Assembly (NCBI GenBank): GCA_017621815.1
Contig: JAGASK010000041.1
Span: 32,379-96,378, forward strand
Direction: 5' to 3'
Length of the DNA: 64,000 bases
DNA from: Lachnospiraceae bacterium
GTDB lineage: Bacteria > Bacillota > Clostridia > Lachnospirales > Lachnospiraceae
A program made the position numbers and the translations under genes. The notes beneath the pieces are model-generated. The model did not search any database, was not told where the DNA came from, and saw nothing but the letters and a program-made list of their open reading frames with translations. This document shows, piece by piece, positions 17,986 to 26,812 of the stretch (the stretch's first letter is position 1; each line of letters opens with the position of its first letter).

Positions 17986-18642
17986 CTATGAATTGATATA
18001 AGTAACCTTAATAATCCCTTCCAGATGCTCCAGCCATTTTATGGATTCAGCCGGAATTTCCTGGTCAGTTTCTATTACCATTACGGCATATCCGCCCCGT
18101 TTATTGCGGTATAGCTGCATAGTTGCAATATTAACGCTTTTATGTGACAGCATAGAGGTCACTTCCGCTACATGACCGGGCTGATCCTGATTATGAACAA
18201 TTAGAGTGGGCTTTTCGGCTGTAAAATTAACATCTATGCCATCCAGCTTATTAATCATAATGCGGCCGCCGCCAAGGGAGGATGCCTGTACCTGAAGCGT
18301 TCTGCCGCTCATTCCCCGCATATCAAGAACTACAGTATTAGGATGCGCATTTCTTAATGAAACTTGCTTGAATTCATAAGAAAGATTCATTTTTTCAGCA
18401 TGAGAAAAGCTGTCGGGAATGCGGATGTCATCCGGCTGCATCCCAAGTAAACCTGCAATTATGGCGCGGTCAGTCCCATGTCCGATTCCCGTTGTGGCAA
18501 AGGAACCATGAAAAGAAATCACTGCTTTTACCGGAGTATCCTGCAATAAATTTCTGGAAATATATCCGATTCTTACAGCACCGGCAGTGTGTGAACTGCT
18601 TGGTCCAACCATAACAGGACCCAATATATCAAATATATTCAT
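17986..18642 (-). CDS. sdaAB: L-serine dehydratase, beta subunit
   Basis: 218 residues from ATG 18642 with AAGGAG 7 bases upstream. MNIFDILGPVMVGPSSSHTAGA is the beta-subunit signature, and the C-terminus (LIVHNQDQPGHVAEVTSML) is an ACT domain that may sense serine. It lies first in a two-gene operon with sdaAA, directly downstream of cstA but separated by a terminator. Confidence 0.97.
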   Translation of the reverse strand: MNIFDILGPVMVGPSSSHTAGAVRIGYISRNLLQDTPVKAVISFHGSFATTGIGHGTDRAIIAGLLGMQPDDIRIPDSFSHAEKMNLSYEFKQVSLRNAHPNTVVLDMRGMSGRTLQVQASSLGGGRIMINKLDGIDVNFTAEKPTLIVHNQDQPGHVAEVTSMLSHKSVNIATMQLYRNKRGGYAVMVIETDQEIPAESIKWLEHLEGIIKVTYINS

Positions 18643-18669
18643 GCTCTTCTCCTTTATCATTTTAACAAA

Positions 18670-18709
18670 ACAGGACACCAACAGACTGCTTTGTCTGTCA
18701 GTGTCCTGT
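18670..18709 (-). terminator. Terminator of cstA
   Basis: ACAGGACAC (18670-18678) pairs with GTGTCCTGT (18701-18709), and ACAGAC (18681-18686) with GTCTGT (18693-18698). On the - strand the hairpin is followed by TTTTG. It ends cstA before sdaAB. Confidence 0.85.
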
Positions 18710-18748
18710 CTATTATATAGTATAAAACTAATTTCAGAAAAAATTCAA

Positions 18749-20458
18749 TTATTGAGCTTTCTTCTTTGCTAATAATACTTTACCGCCATCAATAATCAGG
18801 ATTACAGCAAGAACCACAAGAGGAACAATAATGATACTCTGAAGTACATCTGTAAATAATGCTGTACCGGTTACTGCACCGCTGATAATTTCACCCACAT
18901 TCTTCTTGAAGGTTAATAACAGAGAAGAAATGGTTGCACATGCCATGAAGATGATAGGAATATAAAGCATCTTGTTGTTTTTACCGATTTTCTTAAGATA
19001 AGCAGCTAAAGCCAGGAATGCGGGAACTGCTACTAACTGGTTTGCAGCGCCGAATAAAGGCCATACCTTGGTATATCCTGCAAGGCAGAGTACAAATCCG
19101 AAGAATGCGGTAATAACTGTTGCAACATACATATTGTCAAGCTTAAGCTTCTTGCCGGCTTCAGTACCTGCAAATAATTCCTGGAACATGAAACGTCCAA
19201 GTCTGGTACCTGTATCAAGTGATGTTAAGCAGAAGCAGCTTACAGCCAGCATGATAATTGTCTTTGTTGCGCTAACAGCAGCCTCACCGAAACCAATGGT
19301 TGCAAAGAAATTGGAAATTGCAGTACCGAAAATTACAGTAGGTGAAATTGCTTCCAAACCTAACATTTCTTTTACTGCATTCTGGGAACCATCTGCAGAA
19401 AGTGTTCCGATTGCAATTAAGGAAATAACTGCAAGTACACATTCGATTAACATGGAACCGTAACCAACTAACAGGGCATCCTTTTCATTATCCAGCTGCT
19501 TTGAGGTTGTACCTGATGCAATCAGTGAATGGAAACCTGAAATAGCACCGCAGGCAATTGTAATGAACAGTGTGGGGAATAAATAATTTCCGCCTACTGC
19601 AAAACCTGTAAATGCAGGTGTCTGGAAAGTTGTAGATGCAGGATTTACAATTGTAGCACCGACAATACCGATTACTGCTGCAGCCATCATGAAATAAAGT
19701 AAGAATGAGCTTAAATAATCTCTGGGCTGTAACAAAATCCAAACAGGTGTTACGGATGCAATAATAATGTAAATAAATACAAATCCAATCCAGAAGTTCT
19801 TGGAAAGGTCTAAAGGACATGCCAAACCAATACCTACACATACTGCAAGTAATACAACACCTAAAATGGTTGCTACTAACATAGGAGCATTCTTTCTGTA
19901 TACAAGGAAACCAAAGCCGATAGCTAAGGGAATGAACAGAATGGATGCTGTTGCTACAGAACCGTTGCTGGCACTTCCGCCGTGGCTTGCGCCGATAAAG
20001 CTGTTAGCAACGATATCACCGAATGCTGCAATAACAAGTAATAATACAAGCCATGCAAATACGGTAAATAAAATTCTTGTTCTGTGTCCAATGTTATCTT
20101 CAATAACTTCACCTAAGGATTTACCTTCATGACGAATGGATACGAATAATGCACCAAAGTCCTGAACGGCACCAAAGAAGATACCACCGATAACAATCCA
20201 TAAGAAGCAAGGTACCCATCCGAAAAATGCTGCCTGAATAGGTCCGTTGATAGGGCCTGCACCGGCGATGGATGAGAAATGATGTCCCATTAAAACAGGT
20301 GTTTTGGCAGGAACATAGTCTACACCGTCTTCAAGTTCGTAAGCAGGTGTTTTTCTGCTGGGGTCGATTCCCCATGTTTTAGCAAGGTAACGTCCGTATG
20401 TAAGATAAGCTGCTACGAAAATTACAATCGCTAAAATTATTAATAATAATGCGCTCAC
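18749..20458 (-). CDS. cstA: CstA-family pyruvate/peptide transporter
   Basis: 569 residues with many membrane segments. Conserved CstA blocks include the GRYLAKTWGIDPSRKTPAYE start, VLMGHHFSSIAGAGPINGPI, the FHSLIASGTTSKQL segment and LTSLDTGTRLGRFMFQE. CstA proteins take up pyruvate or peptides when carbon is short. Beside serine dehydratase, which produces pyruvate, a role in pyruvate or amino-acid use is likely; the direction is unproven. A perfect inverted repeat lies upstream of the start. Confidence 0.95.
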   Translation of the reverse strand: MSALLLIILAIVIFVAAYLTYGRYLAKTWGIDPSRKTPAYELEDGVDYVPAKTPVLMGHHFSSIAGAGPINGPIQAAFFGWVPCFLWIVIGGIFFGAVQDFGALFVSIRHEGKSLGEVIEDNIGHRTRILFTVFAWLVLLLVIAAFGDIVANSFIGASHGGSASNGSVATASILFIPLAIGFGFLVYRKNAPMLVATILGVVLLAVCVGIGLACPLDLSKNFWIGFVFIYIIIASVTPVWILLQPRDYLSSFLLYFMMAAAVIGIVGATIVNPASTTFQTPAFTGFAVGGNYLFPTLFITIACGAISGFHSLIASGTTSKQLDNEKDALLVGYGSMLIECVLAVISLIAIGTLSADGSQNAVKEMLGLEAISPTVIFGTAISNFFATIGFGEAAVSATKTIIMLAVSCFCLTSLDTGTRLGRFMFQELFAGTEAGKKLKLDNMYVATVITAFFGFVLCLAGYTKVWPLFGAANQLVAVPAFLALAAYLKKIGKNNKMLYIPIIFMACATISSLLLTFKKNVGEIISGAVTGTALFTDVLQSIIIVPLVVLAVILIIDGGKVLLAKKKAQ

Positions 20459-20500
20459 AACAATCCCTCCTATTAATATTTTTTCTTATGTTTGAGCATT

Positions 20501-20537
20501 CTTATATAAAACAAATGTATAAACATTTGTATATAAG
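20501..20537. promoter_or_regulatory. Palindrome upstream of cstA, candidate operator
   Basis: ACAAATGT (20511-20518) and ACATTTGT (20523-20530) form an 8-bp inverted repeat around ATAA, extended outside by CTTATAT and ATATAAG with a 3-base offset. There is no T-tract, so it looks more like a protein-binding site than a terminator. It lies about 50 bases before the cstA start codon. Confidence 0.5.
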
Positions 20538-20579
20538 CAGTATGTTTTATAAGCAGTACATGTTTTCTGATAATTAACC

Positions 20580-21185
20580 TTACTGTTGCGGTATTTCCTG
20601 CTTATATGGTGATAATCCCTTCTCTTCCATTACCTGCTTAAATCCGGGCTTACCTTCTTTTACTTCGGTAAAAACACTTGAAAAAATTTCTTTTTTCTTA
20701 CGGCCATGATAGCTGCTGGTAAATTTGAAATCCTCCATGGAAGCACACATAATTGTTCCCTGGGAAAAACCTCTTATATTGAATTTATACCCCTTTTCAA
20801 AACGATAATGTTTGATTCTTTTCGCAGCAGATTCGGAAAGTGCTTTATTTGAAATAATTACCACATTTAAATAACTGGACATATGATTCTTCTCAGGAAG
20901 CTTTTCATTTTTACGGACAAGCACCGGTTCCATATAATTACTGATAATCGCCTCTGCTTCATCTAAAATGTTGTCCGTGCACTCTTCCACTTCCATAAAA
21001 AGAAGATGTTCATAACTGCGGGTAGACCACATGTTAATTTCCCGAACCAATATGTATTTTTCTATGTAAGAAAAAAAATACCCATACGCCGGGTATTCTT
21101 TGCCATTTATCATATAAGGCTGATAAATGTCGAAACTCCCGGAATAACGCAAAAGGAGTCTGTCAAGGTATTCAGCCGTCTTCAT
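20580..21185 (-). CDS. Hypothetical cytoplasmic protein
   Basis: 201 residues from ATG 21185, chosen for AAAGGGG upstream. No signal peptide or membrane segment. Mixed alpha/beta composition with FDIYQPYMINGKEYPAYGYFFSYIEKYI, a central strand SYLNVVIISNKALSESA, and YHGRKKKEIFSSV near the C-terminus. I do not recognise the family with confidence. It is a single gene between cstA and the rluD cluster. Confidence 0.65.
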   Translation of the reverse strand: MKTAEYLDRLLLRYSGSFDIYQPYMINGKEYPAYGYFFSYIEKYILVREINMWSTRSYEHLLFMEVEECTDNILDEAEAIISNYMEPVLVRKNEKLPEKNHMSSYLNVVIISNKALSESAAKRIKHYRFEKGYKFNIRGFSQGTIMCASMEDFKFTSSYHGRKKKEIFSSVFTEVKEGKPGFKQVMEEKGLSPYKQEIPQQ

Positions 21186-21365
21186 TATACTACCCCTTTG
21201 TACTATAATCATAAAAGCAGAAATCGTTCTGTTTTTCCTGTATTCATAAGTTAAAATATAAAGTAAAATTAATAAAACTTAATTTTATATTAATTTACTA
21301 AAAATGATAATACCATGAAAACCTCTACATTTCAACTTTTTTCTTTAAAAATACATGATAAATAC

Positions 21366-22289
21366 TTATTTCAGGTTATTCAAAAGCTTCCAGAAATATT
21401 CCGGCAGCGGAGCATCTGTTTCAATATACTTATCGGTTGACGGATGGCGGAAACCAAGAACTTTAGCATGCAGGGTCTGACCTTCTAGATGAAAAGGTGA
21501 TTTTACTGTTCCGTAAACCTCATCGCCCAAAAGGGAATGTCCGATATGAGCCATATGAACCCTGATTTGATGTGTTCTTCCTGTTTCAAGAACACATTCC
21601 ACATAAGTATATTTTTCAAAGCGCTGCAACACTTTATAATGTGTAATGGCATCCTTGCCGCCGGAATGCACTACTGCCATTTTTTTCCGGTCGGAGGGGT
21701 GACGTCCTATGAGGGTATGAATTGTTCCCTGTTCTTCTTTAAGCCTGCCGCAGACAATGGCATGATATTTTCTTACAATACTGTGTTCCTTAAGCTGCTC
21801 TGCAATTGAAGCATGGGCAGCGTCATTTTTGCATGCAATTACAGAGCCGGTAGTATCCTTATCAATCCGATGAACAATTCCGGGTCTTAAAACACCGTTA
21901 ATACCGCTTAAATTTCCATGACAATGAAAAAGCAGGGCATTTACAAGTGTATGACTGTAATGTCCTGCAGCCGGATGAACCACCATTCCTTTCGGTTTGT
22001 TAACTACAATAACATCATTATCTTCATACAAAACCGAAAGCGGAATGTCTTCAGGCTCAATGTCCGGTGTAATGGCCGGGGGTAAATAAAGCTTAATATT
22101 ATCCTCTGCCTTTACTTTATAATTAGCCTTAATATTAATTTCATTTACAGTAATGTTCCCGTCTGTTAACAGTTTTTGTATATAGGAACGGGACAAAGAA
22201 TCCATAAGTCCGGTTAAAAACTTATCAATTCTTTCCCCCTCCATTTCATCGGTTACTATAAAATTATACTGTTTTAATTCCTCTGACAT
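21366..22289 (-). CDS. rluD: RluD-family 23S rRNA/tRNA pseudouridine synthase
   Basis: 307 residues. An S4 RNA-binding domain leads (RIDKFLTGLMDSLSRSYIQKLL), followed by the catalytic GIVHRIDKDTTG motif with the essential Asp, and GRTHQIRVHMAHIGHSLLGD. RluD-type enzymes modify uridines in 23S rRNA. It begins 4 bases after lspA, the usual lspA-rluD pair. Confidence 0.95.
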   Translation of the reverse strand: MSEELKQYNFIVTDEMEGERIDKFLTGLMDSLSRSYIQKLLTDGNITVNEINIKANYKVKAEDNIKLYLPPAITPDIEPEDIPLSVLYEDNDVIVVNKPKGMVVHPAAGHYSHTLVNALLFHCHGNLSGINGVLRPGIVHRIDKDTTGSVIACKNDAAHASIAEQLKEHSIVRKYHAIVCGRLKEEQGTIHTLIGRHPSDRKKMAVVHSGGKDAITHYKVLQRFEKYTYVECVLETGRTHQIRVHMAHIGHSLLGDEVYGTVKSPFHLEGQTLHAKVLGFRHPSTDKYIETDAPLPEYFWKLLNNLK

Positions 22290-22293
22290 AAAT

Positions 22294-22815
22294 TTATTTC
22301 AATTCCCTGAATTTTTTCTGATTAAAGCTTAAAAAGTTGAAGTCATTTTCTTTATATACAAACAGTACCTGAATAATTAATATTGCCGTAGCAACGGTAA
22401 CATAAATATCCGCCACATTAAAAATAGGAAAATTAATCAATACAAAATAAATAAAATCAACAACATAGTCTAAACGGAGCCTGTCAATCATATTTCCGAT
22501 TGCGCCTGCAGCAATCATGACAAGAAGTATATGCAGCCGTGTGTATTTTTTTTCAGCAGGGGCACGGAACAAAACAAACACGATCACCCCCAGAAAAACT
22601 ACTGCAACAAATACGAAAAACACTTTTTGATTCTGCAGCATTCCGAAGGCAGCGCCTTTATTTTCCAGGTAATTAAATTCTAAAACGCCGTCAATTATAT
22701 TAAACGCAGGCTGATCCTTTAATTTAATAACCGCAATCTTTTTGGTAAACTGGTCAATTGCAACAAGAATAAACAAAAACAGCAAATCCAAGATTAATAA
22801 CTTACCTTTTTTCAT
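22294..22815 (-). CDS. lspA: Lipoprotein signal peptidase
   Basis: 173 residues, four membrane helices. FNYLENKGAAFGML with the catalytic Asn region, GNMIDRLRLDYVVDFI, and FNVADIYVTVA supply the two catalytic Asp residues (in GNMIDR and FNVADI). It removes the signal peptides of lipoproteins such as the one encoded at 2939 and the DD-carboxypeptidase below. Confidence 0.96.
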   Translation of the reverse strand: MKKGKLLILDLLFLFILVAIDQFTKKIAVIKLKDQPAFNIIDGVLEFNYLENKGAAFGMLQNQKVFFVFVAVVFLGVIVFVLFRAPAEKKYTRLHILLVMIAAGAIGNMIDRLRLDYVVDFIYFVLINFPIFNVADIYVTVATAILIIQVLFVYKENDFNFLSFNQKKFRELK

Positions 22816-22839
22816 ATTACCACCATAATAAGGGAAAAA

Positions 22840-23943
22840 TTATTCTCCGTCTTCCACATAGAGAATTTCTTTTACTGCATTAATTATATCATCATCAGTT
22901 ACATTCATATCAATTACTGCTTTTCCGACCTTTTTCAGTAAAACAAATCTAATCTGTGAACCTGCCATTTTTTTATCTGATTTTGTCAATGCCAGAATTT
23001 CTTCAGGATTGATATCTTCTATTGAAATAGGAAGATTGAAGGGAACAAACATATCCCTGATTTCATAATATTCCTCCATGGAAAGCCATTCATGCTTCCA
23101 TGAAATATAGGCTGCAGCTACACTGCCAAGGGCAACGCATTCCCCGTGAGTCAGGGTAAAATTCTTTGCTTTTTCAATGGCATGGCCTATTGTGTGTCCA
23201 AAATTAAGAAGGGCACGGTCACCTTTTTCTGTAGGATCTTTTTCAACAACAAGCTTTTTAACAGTACAGCTTTTCATTACCATTTCAAGCAGAACATCCG
23301 CATCTCGGTCACAGATTTCATACATATTGTCAAGAAGCCACTCATAAAAGGAACTGTCTTTAATAAGTCCATGCTTCATAACTTCGGCAAAACCACTGAA
23401 AAATTGCCTGTCTTCAAGGGATTTAAGAGTGGATACATTCATATAAACAAGTTTCGGCATATAAAATGCACCCACCATATTCTTGTATCCGTCGAAATCA
23501 ACGCCGGTTTTTCCTCCGATGCTTGAATCTGACTGTGCCAGTAAAGTAGTAGGTATCTGCACAAAATCCACACCTCTCAGGTAGGTGGCTGCAATGAAAC
23601 CGGTAACATCTCCTACAACACCGCCGCCCAAAGCAATCAATAAATCTTTACGGTCAAATTTTTCTTCAATCAGAAATTTATATGCATTGCGTACGGTATC
23701 AAGGGTCTTGTTTTCTTCCCCTGCCGGAAAGCTGTATAATACATTTTTTTTGCATCTTCCGGTAAGAAGCTGCATAACTTCATCTCCATATAGTTCTGCA
23801 ACATGGGAATCCGTAATGATGCAAATACGGCGGTTTGCCACATCAAGTTTATCCAGTTCTGCCAAAAGCTCATCAAATGAGGTTGAAAAAACAATATCAT
23901 AGCAAGGTTTTTTTTCATAATTAATTGTAATTTTTTCTGCCAT
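22840..23943 (-). CDS. aroB: 3-dehydroquinate synthase
   Basis: 367 residues. GGGVVGDVTGFIAATYLRGVDF is the NAD-binding signature, and the metal ligands are the Glu in SGFAEVMKHGLI and the His residues in NFGHTIGHAIEKA and THGECVALG. It makes the first carbocycle of the shikimate pathway from DAHP. It sits between sepF and lspA in a mixed operon. Confidence 0.97.
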   Translation of the reverse strand: MAEKITINYEKKPCYDIVFSTSFDELLAELDKLDVANRRICIITDSHVAELYGDEVMQLLTGRCKKNVLYSFPAGEENKTLDTVRNAYKFLIEEKFDRKDLLIALGGGVVGDVTGFIAATYLRGVDFVQIPTTLLAQSDSSIGGKTGVDFDGYKNMVGAFYMPKLVYMNVSTLKSLEDRQFFSGFAEVMKHGLIKDSSFYEWLLDNMYEICDRDADVLLEMVMKSCTVKKLVVEKDPTEKGDRALLNFGHTIGHAIEKAKNFTLTHGECVALGSVAAAYISWKHEWLSMEEYYEIRDMFVPFNLPISIEDINPEEILALTKSDKKMAGSQIRFVLLKKVGKAVIDMNVTDDDIINAVKEILYVEDGE

Positions 23944-23983
23944 ATTCCTGGTCTCCTGTTTTTCTTTTCGAACTTATTACTGC

Positions 23984-24026
23984 CATGAATAAAACTTCCT
24001 GCCGGGACAGGAAGTCTTTATTCATG
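23984..24026 (-). terminator. Long inverted repeat/terminator between sepF and aroB
   Basis: CATGAATAAA-ACTTCCTG (23984-24001) pairs with CAGGAAGT-c-TTTATTCATG (24008-24026), 18 bp with one bulged base. On the - strand the core is followed by TTTTATT. It overlaps the start of the neighbouring hairpin repeat (24021-24060), so the two may compete or stack. Confidence 0.7.
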
Positions 24027-24060
24027 ATAATAGAAAGTTCGCGAAGCGTACTTTCTATTA
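24021..24060 (+). repeat. Interspersed hairpin repeat, copy R2
   Basis: TAATAGAAAGT (24028-24038) pairs perfectly with ACTTTCTATTA (24050-24060), with an inner CGC-GAA-GCG stem. It ends exactly where the sepF stop codon begins (24061). Copies: 16241, 26771, part at 46811 and 60099. Confidence 0.75.
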
Positions 24061-24567
24061 TTATAATCCATTATTAATTGGTACATCGAATGAACCGGAT
24101 AAAATTTCCTGAAAATCTCCGGATATATCTACAATAGCCGGCGTAATAATGAATATGTAATGTGATATTTTCTGCAGATTTCCGCTGATTGCAAAACAGG
24201 AACCGGATGTAAAATCTATGATTCTCTGCGCCACATCGACATCCAGACCTTCCAGGTTCAATACTACGGTTCTGTTAGCTAAAAGTGTTTCCGTTATTTC
24301 TCTGGCATCTTCAATCGAAGTGGGTTTAATCACACACACTTCCATGCCGCTGCCGGATTTTTTGACCTGCCGCATTGGAGTTACCTTAGGCAAATTCTTT
24401 TTCTGCAGGGGCTTGTCATCCTCTGCTTCCGGCATAGTTTCTTTTACCTGAGGAATTTTCTTTGGTTTCTCTTCAACAACATCATCATCGTAATAGTCAT
24501 CATCATAGAAATCATCTTCTTCTCCGTTTAACTTCATGTAATTGAGAAATTTATCCATAACTCCCAT
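24061..24567 (-). CDS. sepF: Cell division protein SepF
   Basis: 168 residues from the ATG at 24567, with AAGGAG 8 bases upstream. The N-terminus MGVMDKFLNYMKLN is the membrane-binding amphipathic helix, then an acidic linker (DDFYDDDYYDDD), then the SepF core (VCVIKPTSIEDAREITETLLANRTVVLNLEGLD, QRIIDFTSGSCFAI). It tethers FtsZ to the membrane with or instead of FtsA. Its gene follows yggS by 16 bases. Confidence 0.97.
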   Translation of the reverse strand: MGVMDKFLNYMKLNGEEDDFYDDDYYDDDVVEEKPKKIPQVKETMPEAEDDKPLQKKNLPKVTPMRQVKKSGSGMEVCVIKPTSIEDAREITETLLANRTVVLNLEGLDVDVAQRIIDFTSGSCFAISGNLQKISHYIFIITPAIVDISGDFQEILSGSFDVPINNGL

Positions 24568-24583
24568 TTTAAGCACTCCTTAT

Positions 24584-25276
24584 CTATATGACATATTGCC
24601 TTTCACCGAAAATACCGGTGCCTACTCGTATGAAAGTAGCACCCTCCTCAATAGCTACAGCATAATCACCTGTCATCCCCATTGATAAAACACTCATATT
24701 AACATTATCAATGTTTTTCTTACTTATGTCAACAGATAATTGTTTCAGCTGTGCAAAATATTGACGATTATCTTCTGGATTATCAACATATGGTGCTATT
24801 GTCATTAAACCTTTAATTGCAACGCCGGGAAGCGGGGCAATCTGCCGTATCACATCTTCCGCCTCTTCAGGTTTTATCCCGAATTTGCTCTCTTCGCCTG
24901 CTACATTGACTTCTATTAAAACAGACACGGTAACATTTTTCTTCTGAGCTTCTTTACTGATTTCTTCTGCCAGTTTGACGGAATCAACGCTGTGAATAAG
25001 ATATACTTTATCAACGATATATTTTACTTTATTGCGTTGCAGGTGCCCTATCATATGCCATTTTATGTCCTTGGGCATGACTTCGTATTTTTCAGTCAGT
25101 TCCTGAACCTTGTTTTCTCCAAAATGACGGCATCCGCATTCATAAGCCTCTGTAAGCATTTCTATTGGCTTTGTTTTGCTCACGGCAATAAGAACAACAT
25201 CCGAAACCGCTCTTCCTGCTTTTTCACAGGAGTTTATGAGTACCTGATTTACTTCCTGCAAATTTTCTTTAATCAT
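24584..25276 (-). CDS. yggS: YggS/PROSC pyridoxal-phosphate homeostasis protein
   Basis: 230 residues from ATG 25276. Lys in VLIAVSKTKP is the PLP lysine; HFGENKVQEL, WHMIGHLQRNKVKYI and SMGMTGDYAVAIEEGATFIRVG are family blocks. It is a single-domain PLP-binding protein that buffers PLP and affects amino-acid pools. The yggS-sepF order is typical of Gram-positive division clusters. Confidence 0.96.
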   Translation of the reverse strand: MIKENLQEVNQVLINSCEKAGRAVSDVVLIAVSKTKPIEMLTEAYECGCRHFGENKVQELTEKYEVMPKDIKWHMIGHLQRNKVKYIVDKVYLIHSVDSVKLAEEISKEAQKKNVTVSVLIEVNVAGEESKFGIKPEEAEDVIRQIAPLPGVAIKGLMTIAPYVDNPEDNRQYFAQLKQLSVDISKKNIDNVNMSVLSMGMTGDYAVAIEEGATFIRVGTGIFGERQYVI

Positions 25277-25286
25277 AATATCCCTT

Positions 25287-26684
25287 CTAACCATTAATAA
25301 TCTCATTTTCTTCTACAGAAGAAGCATCCAACGCAATATAATCATATACGCTGAGACCGTACTGCGTATTGGACTTAATAATTGAATATTCATCATTCTG
25401 ATAGAGAATATTAATCTGTTTAAAATCAGCATATCCTTTATTGACATTATAAACCCCTATCAGTGTACCACGCTTGCTGATTACTTCCTTTTGTGTAGAC
25501 TCCGGCTTAATGATATAATCACCAATACGAAGCTGGGAGTCATCCAGATAATATTCTGTTTCTGTTTCATTATAAATTGTAGTTTCTATAAACTCCGTTG
25601 TAGCCGTTCCGTCTTCTGTATAAGCCTCACGTATCACACCATAATTGCCGGATTTACCACCCTGGGTAACATATTCCTTGGGAACGATAAAAAACTCCTT
25701 CTCAACGATTGCGGAATTAGGAACCTTCAATCCCTTCTCTTCTTCCGTAATTAATTCAATATCAATAAAACGGTCTGTACAGAAGGTAATCATGGAATTG
25801 GTAAAAGTCAGTTCTACAAAGGTATCTCCGTCAGGATTGGTATACCGGCTGACTTGTCCCCAGGACATATCCTGATTTTTTAGAAATTTAACCTTTACAT
25901 ATTCCAGTTCTTCTAATTCATCAGCCTTTTCTTCATCTACCTGTATTACAATGGACCAGTCCTCGTCTTTGGACAGCTTATATACAGGTTCTCCGGCAGC
26001 AATCAGCTCATTGCTGATTAACTGTGTTTTCTCATATTCTTTGGTATCATACAAGTCCCTGGTAAACTGTTCAAGTGTCAGGTCTTCATATCCGTCTACG
26101 GAATATACTACTATACCTGTATCGGGAGCTCTGCAGAATGAAATTAATTCCGAAATTCCCGAGCTGTTTATTTTGTCAACATTTTCAAGAATATTGGCAT
26201 TGGCAAGTTTTAAAACAGTTCCTTTTACATTATATTTAAAATCATAAACACTGGAAAAATGCTCTGAATCAAAACCGGAGACAAAACCCAGTATTTCCGA
26301 TTTTAACTCAGATAAGTCCTCTGTTGAAAGGGTATTTTCTCCTGCATTTTCCGTATTCAGGTAATCGGAAAGACGTCCGGATTCATCCAATGTGTATACA
26401 AGATTTCCCGTTCCCACACGTTCTCCTTCTCTCGCATAATAATTAATGTAACCGGCCTGCTGCGCTGTTATGATTTCCTCATTACGTACGGCAATTCCCT
26501 GATATATATTATTGGTGGAAAGGGAACCGACTGTTACTTCATAAGGTACAATGTGCTTTGCTGTAAAATAGCCGAAAATACAAATAATAATATATACGAA
26601 AATAGCGGCAAAAATAATCATTCCGATGTTGATATTTAAAGGCTTCCGATATTTTACTATTTTATTATTTCCGTTATTATTCAA
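25287..26684 (-). CDS. HlyD-family membrane-fusion/adaptor-like protein
   Basis: 465 residues starting at TTG 26684 with GGAG 7 bases upstream. One membrane segment (about 16-39) and a large outside part: a barrel-sandwich half with GYINYYAREGERVGTGNLVYTLD, a helical region, and the second half GEPVYKLSKDEDWSIVIQVD. The organisation is that of periplasmic adaptor (HlyD) proteins, but no transporter or TolC gene is nearby. In many Lachnospiraceae such a gene precedes yggS-sepF, so it may act in envelope or division functions. Confidence 0.8.
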   Translation of the reverse strand: MNNNGNNKIVKYRKPLNINIGMIIFAAIFVYIIICIFGYFTAKHIVPYEVTVGSLSTNNIYQGIAVRNEEIITAQQAGYINYYAREGERVGTGNLVYTLDESGRLSDYLNTENAGENTLSTEDLSELKSEILGFVSGFDSEHFSSVYDFKYNVKGTVLKLANANILENVDKINSSGISELISFCRAPDTGIVVYSVDGYEDLTLEQFTRDLYDTKEYEKTQLISNELIAAGEPVYKLSKDEDWSIVIQVDEEKADELEELEYVKVKFLKNQDMSWGQVSRYTNPDGDTFVELTFTNSMITFCTDRFIDIELITEEEKGLKVPNSAIVEKEFFIVPKEYVTQGGKSGNYGVIREAYTEDGTATTEFIETTIYNETETEYYLDDSQLRIGDYIIKPESTQKEVISKRGTLIGVYNVNKGYADFKQINILYQNDEYSIIKSNTQYGLSVYDYIALDASSVEENEIING

Positions 26685-26708
26685 ATGTCTGCTCCTTGAT
26701 ATTTAGAA

Positions 26709-26748
26709 ACATACAAAAACCCCAGATACATTCTCCGGGGTTTTATGT
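26709..26748. terminator. Bidirectional terminator
   Basis: ACATA-c-AAAACCCC (26709-26723) pairs with GGGGTTTT-ATGT (26737-26748). T-rich on both flanks. It separates the HlyD-like gene from the P-loop gene. Confidence 0.8.
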
Positions 26749-26770
26749 AAAGTAAAATAAACTGCGTATT

Positions 26771-26810
26771 GACAATAGAAAGCACACTCTGCGAACTTTC
26801 TATTGTCATG
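26771..26810 (-). repeat. Interspersed hairpin repeat, copy R3
   Basis: GACAATAGAAAG (26771-26782) pairs perfectly with CTTTCTATTGTC (26796-26807). It is in the opposite orientation to R2 and ends 3 bases before the stop codon of the P-loop gene (26813). R2 and R3 differ by paired changes in the stem, which keeps base pairing. Confidence 0.75.
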
Positions 26811-26812
26811 AA

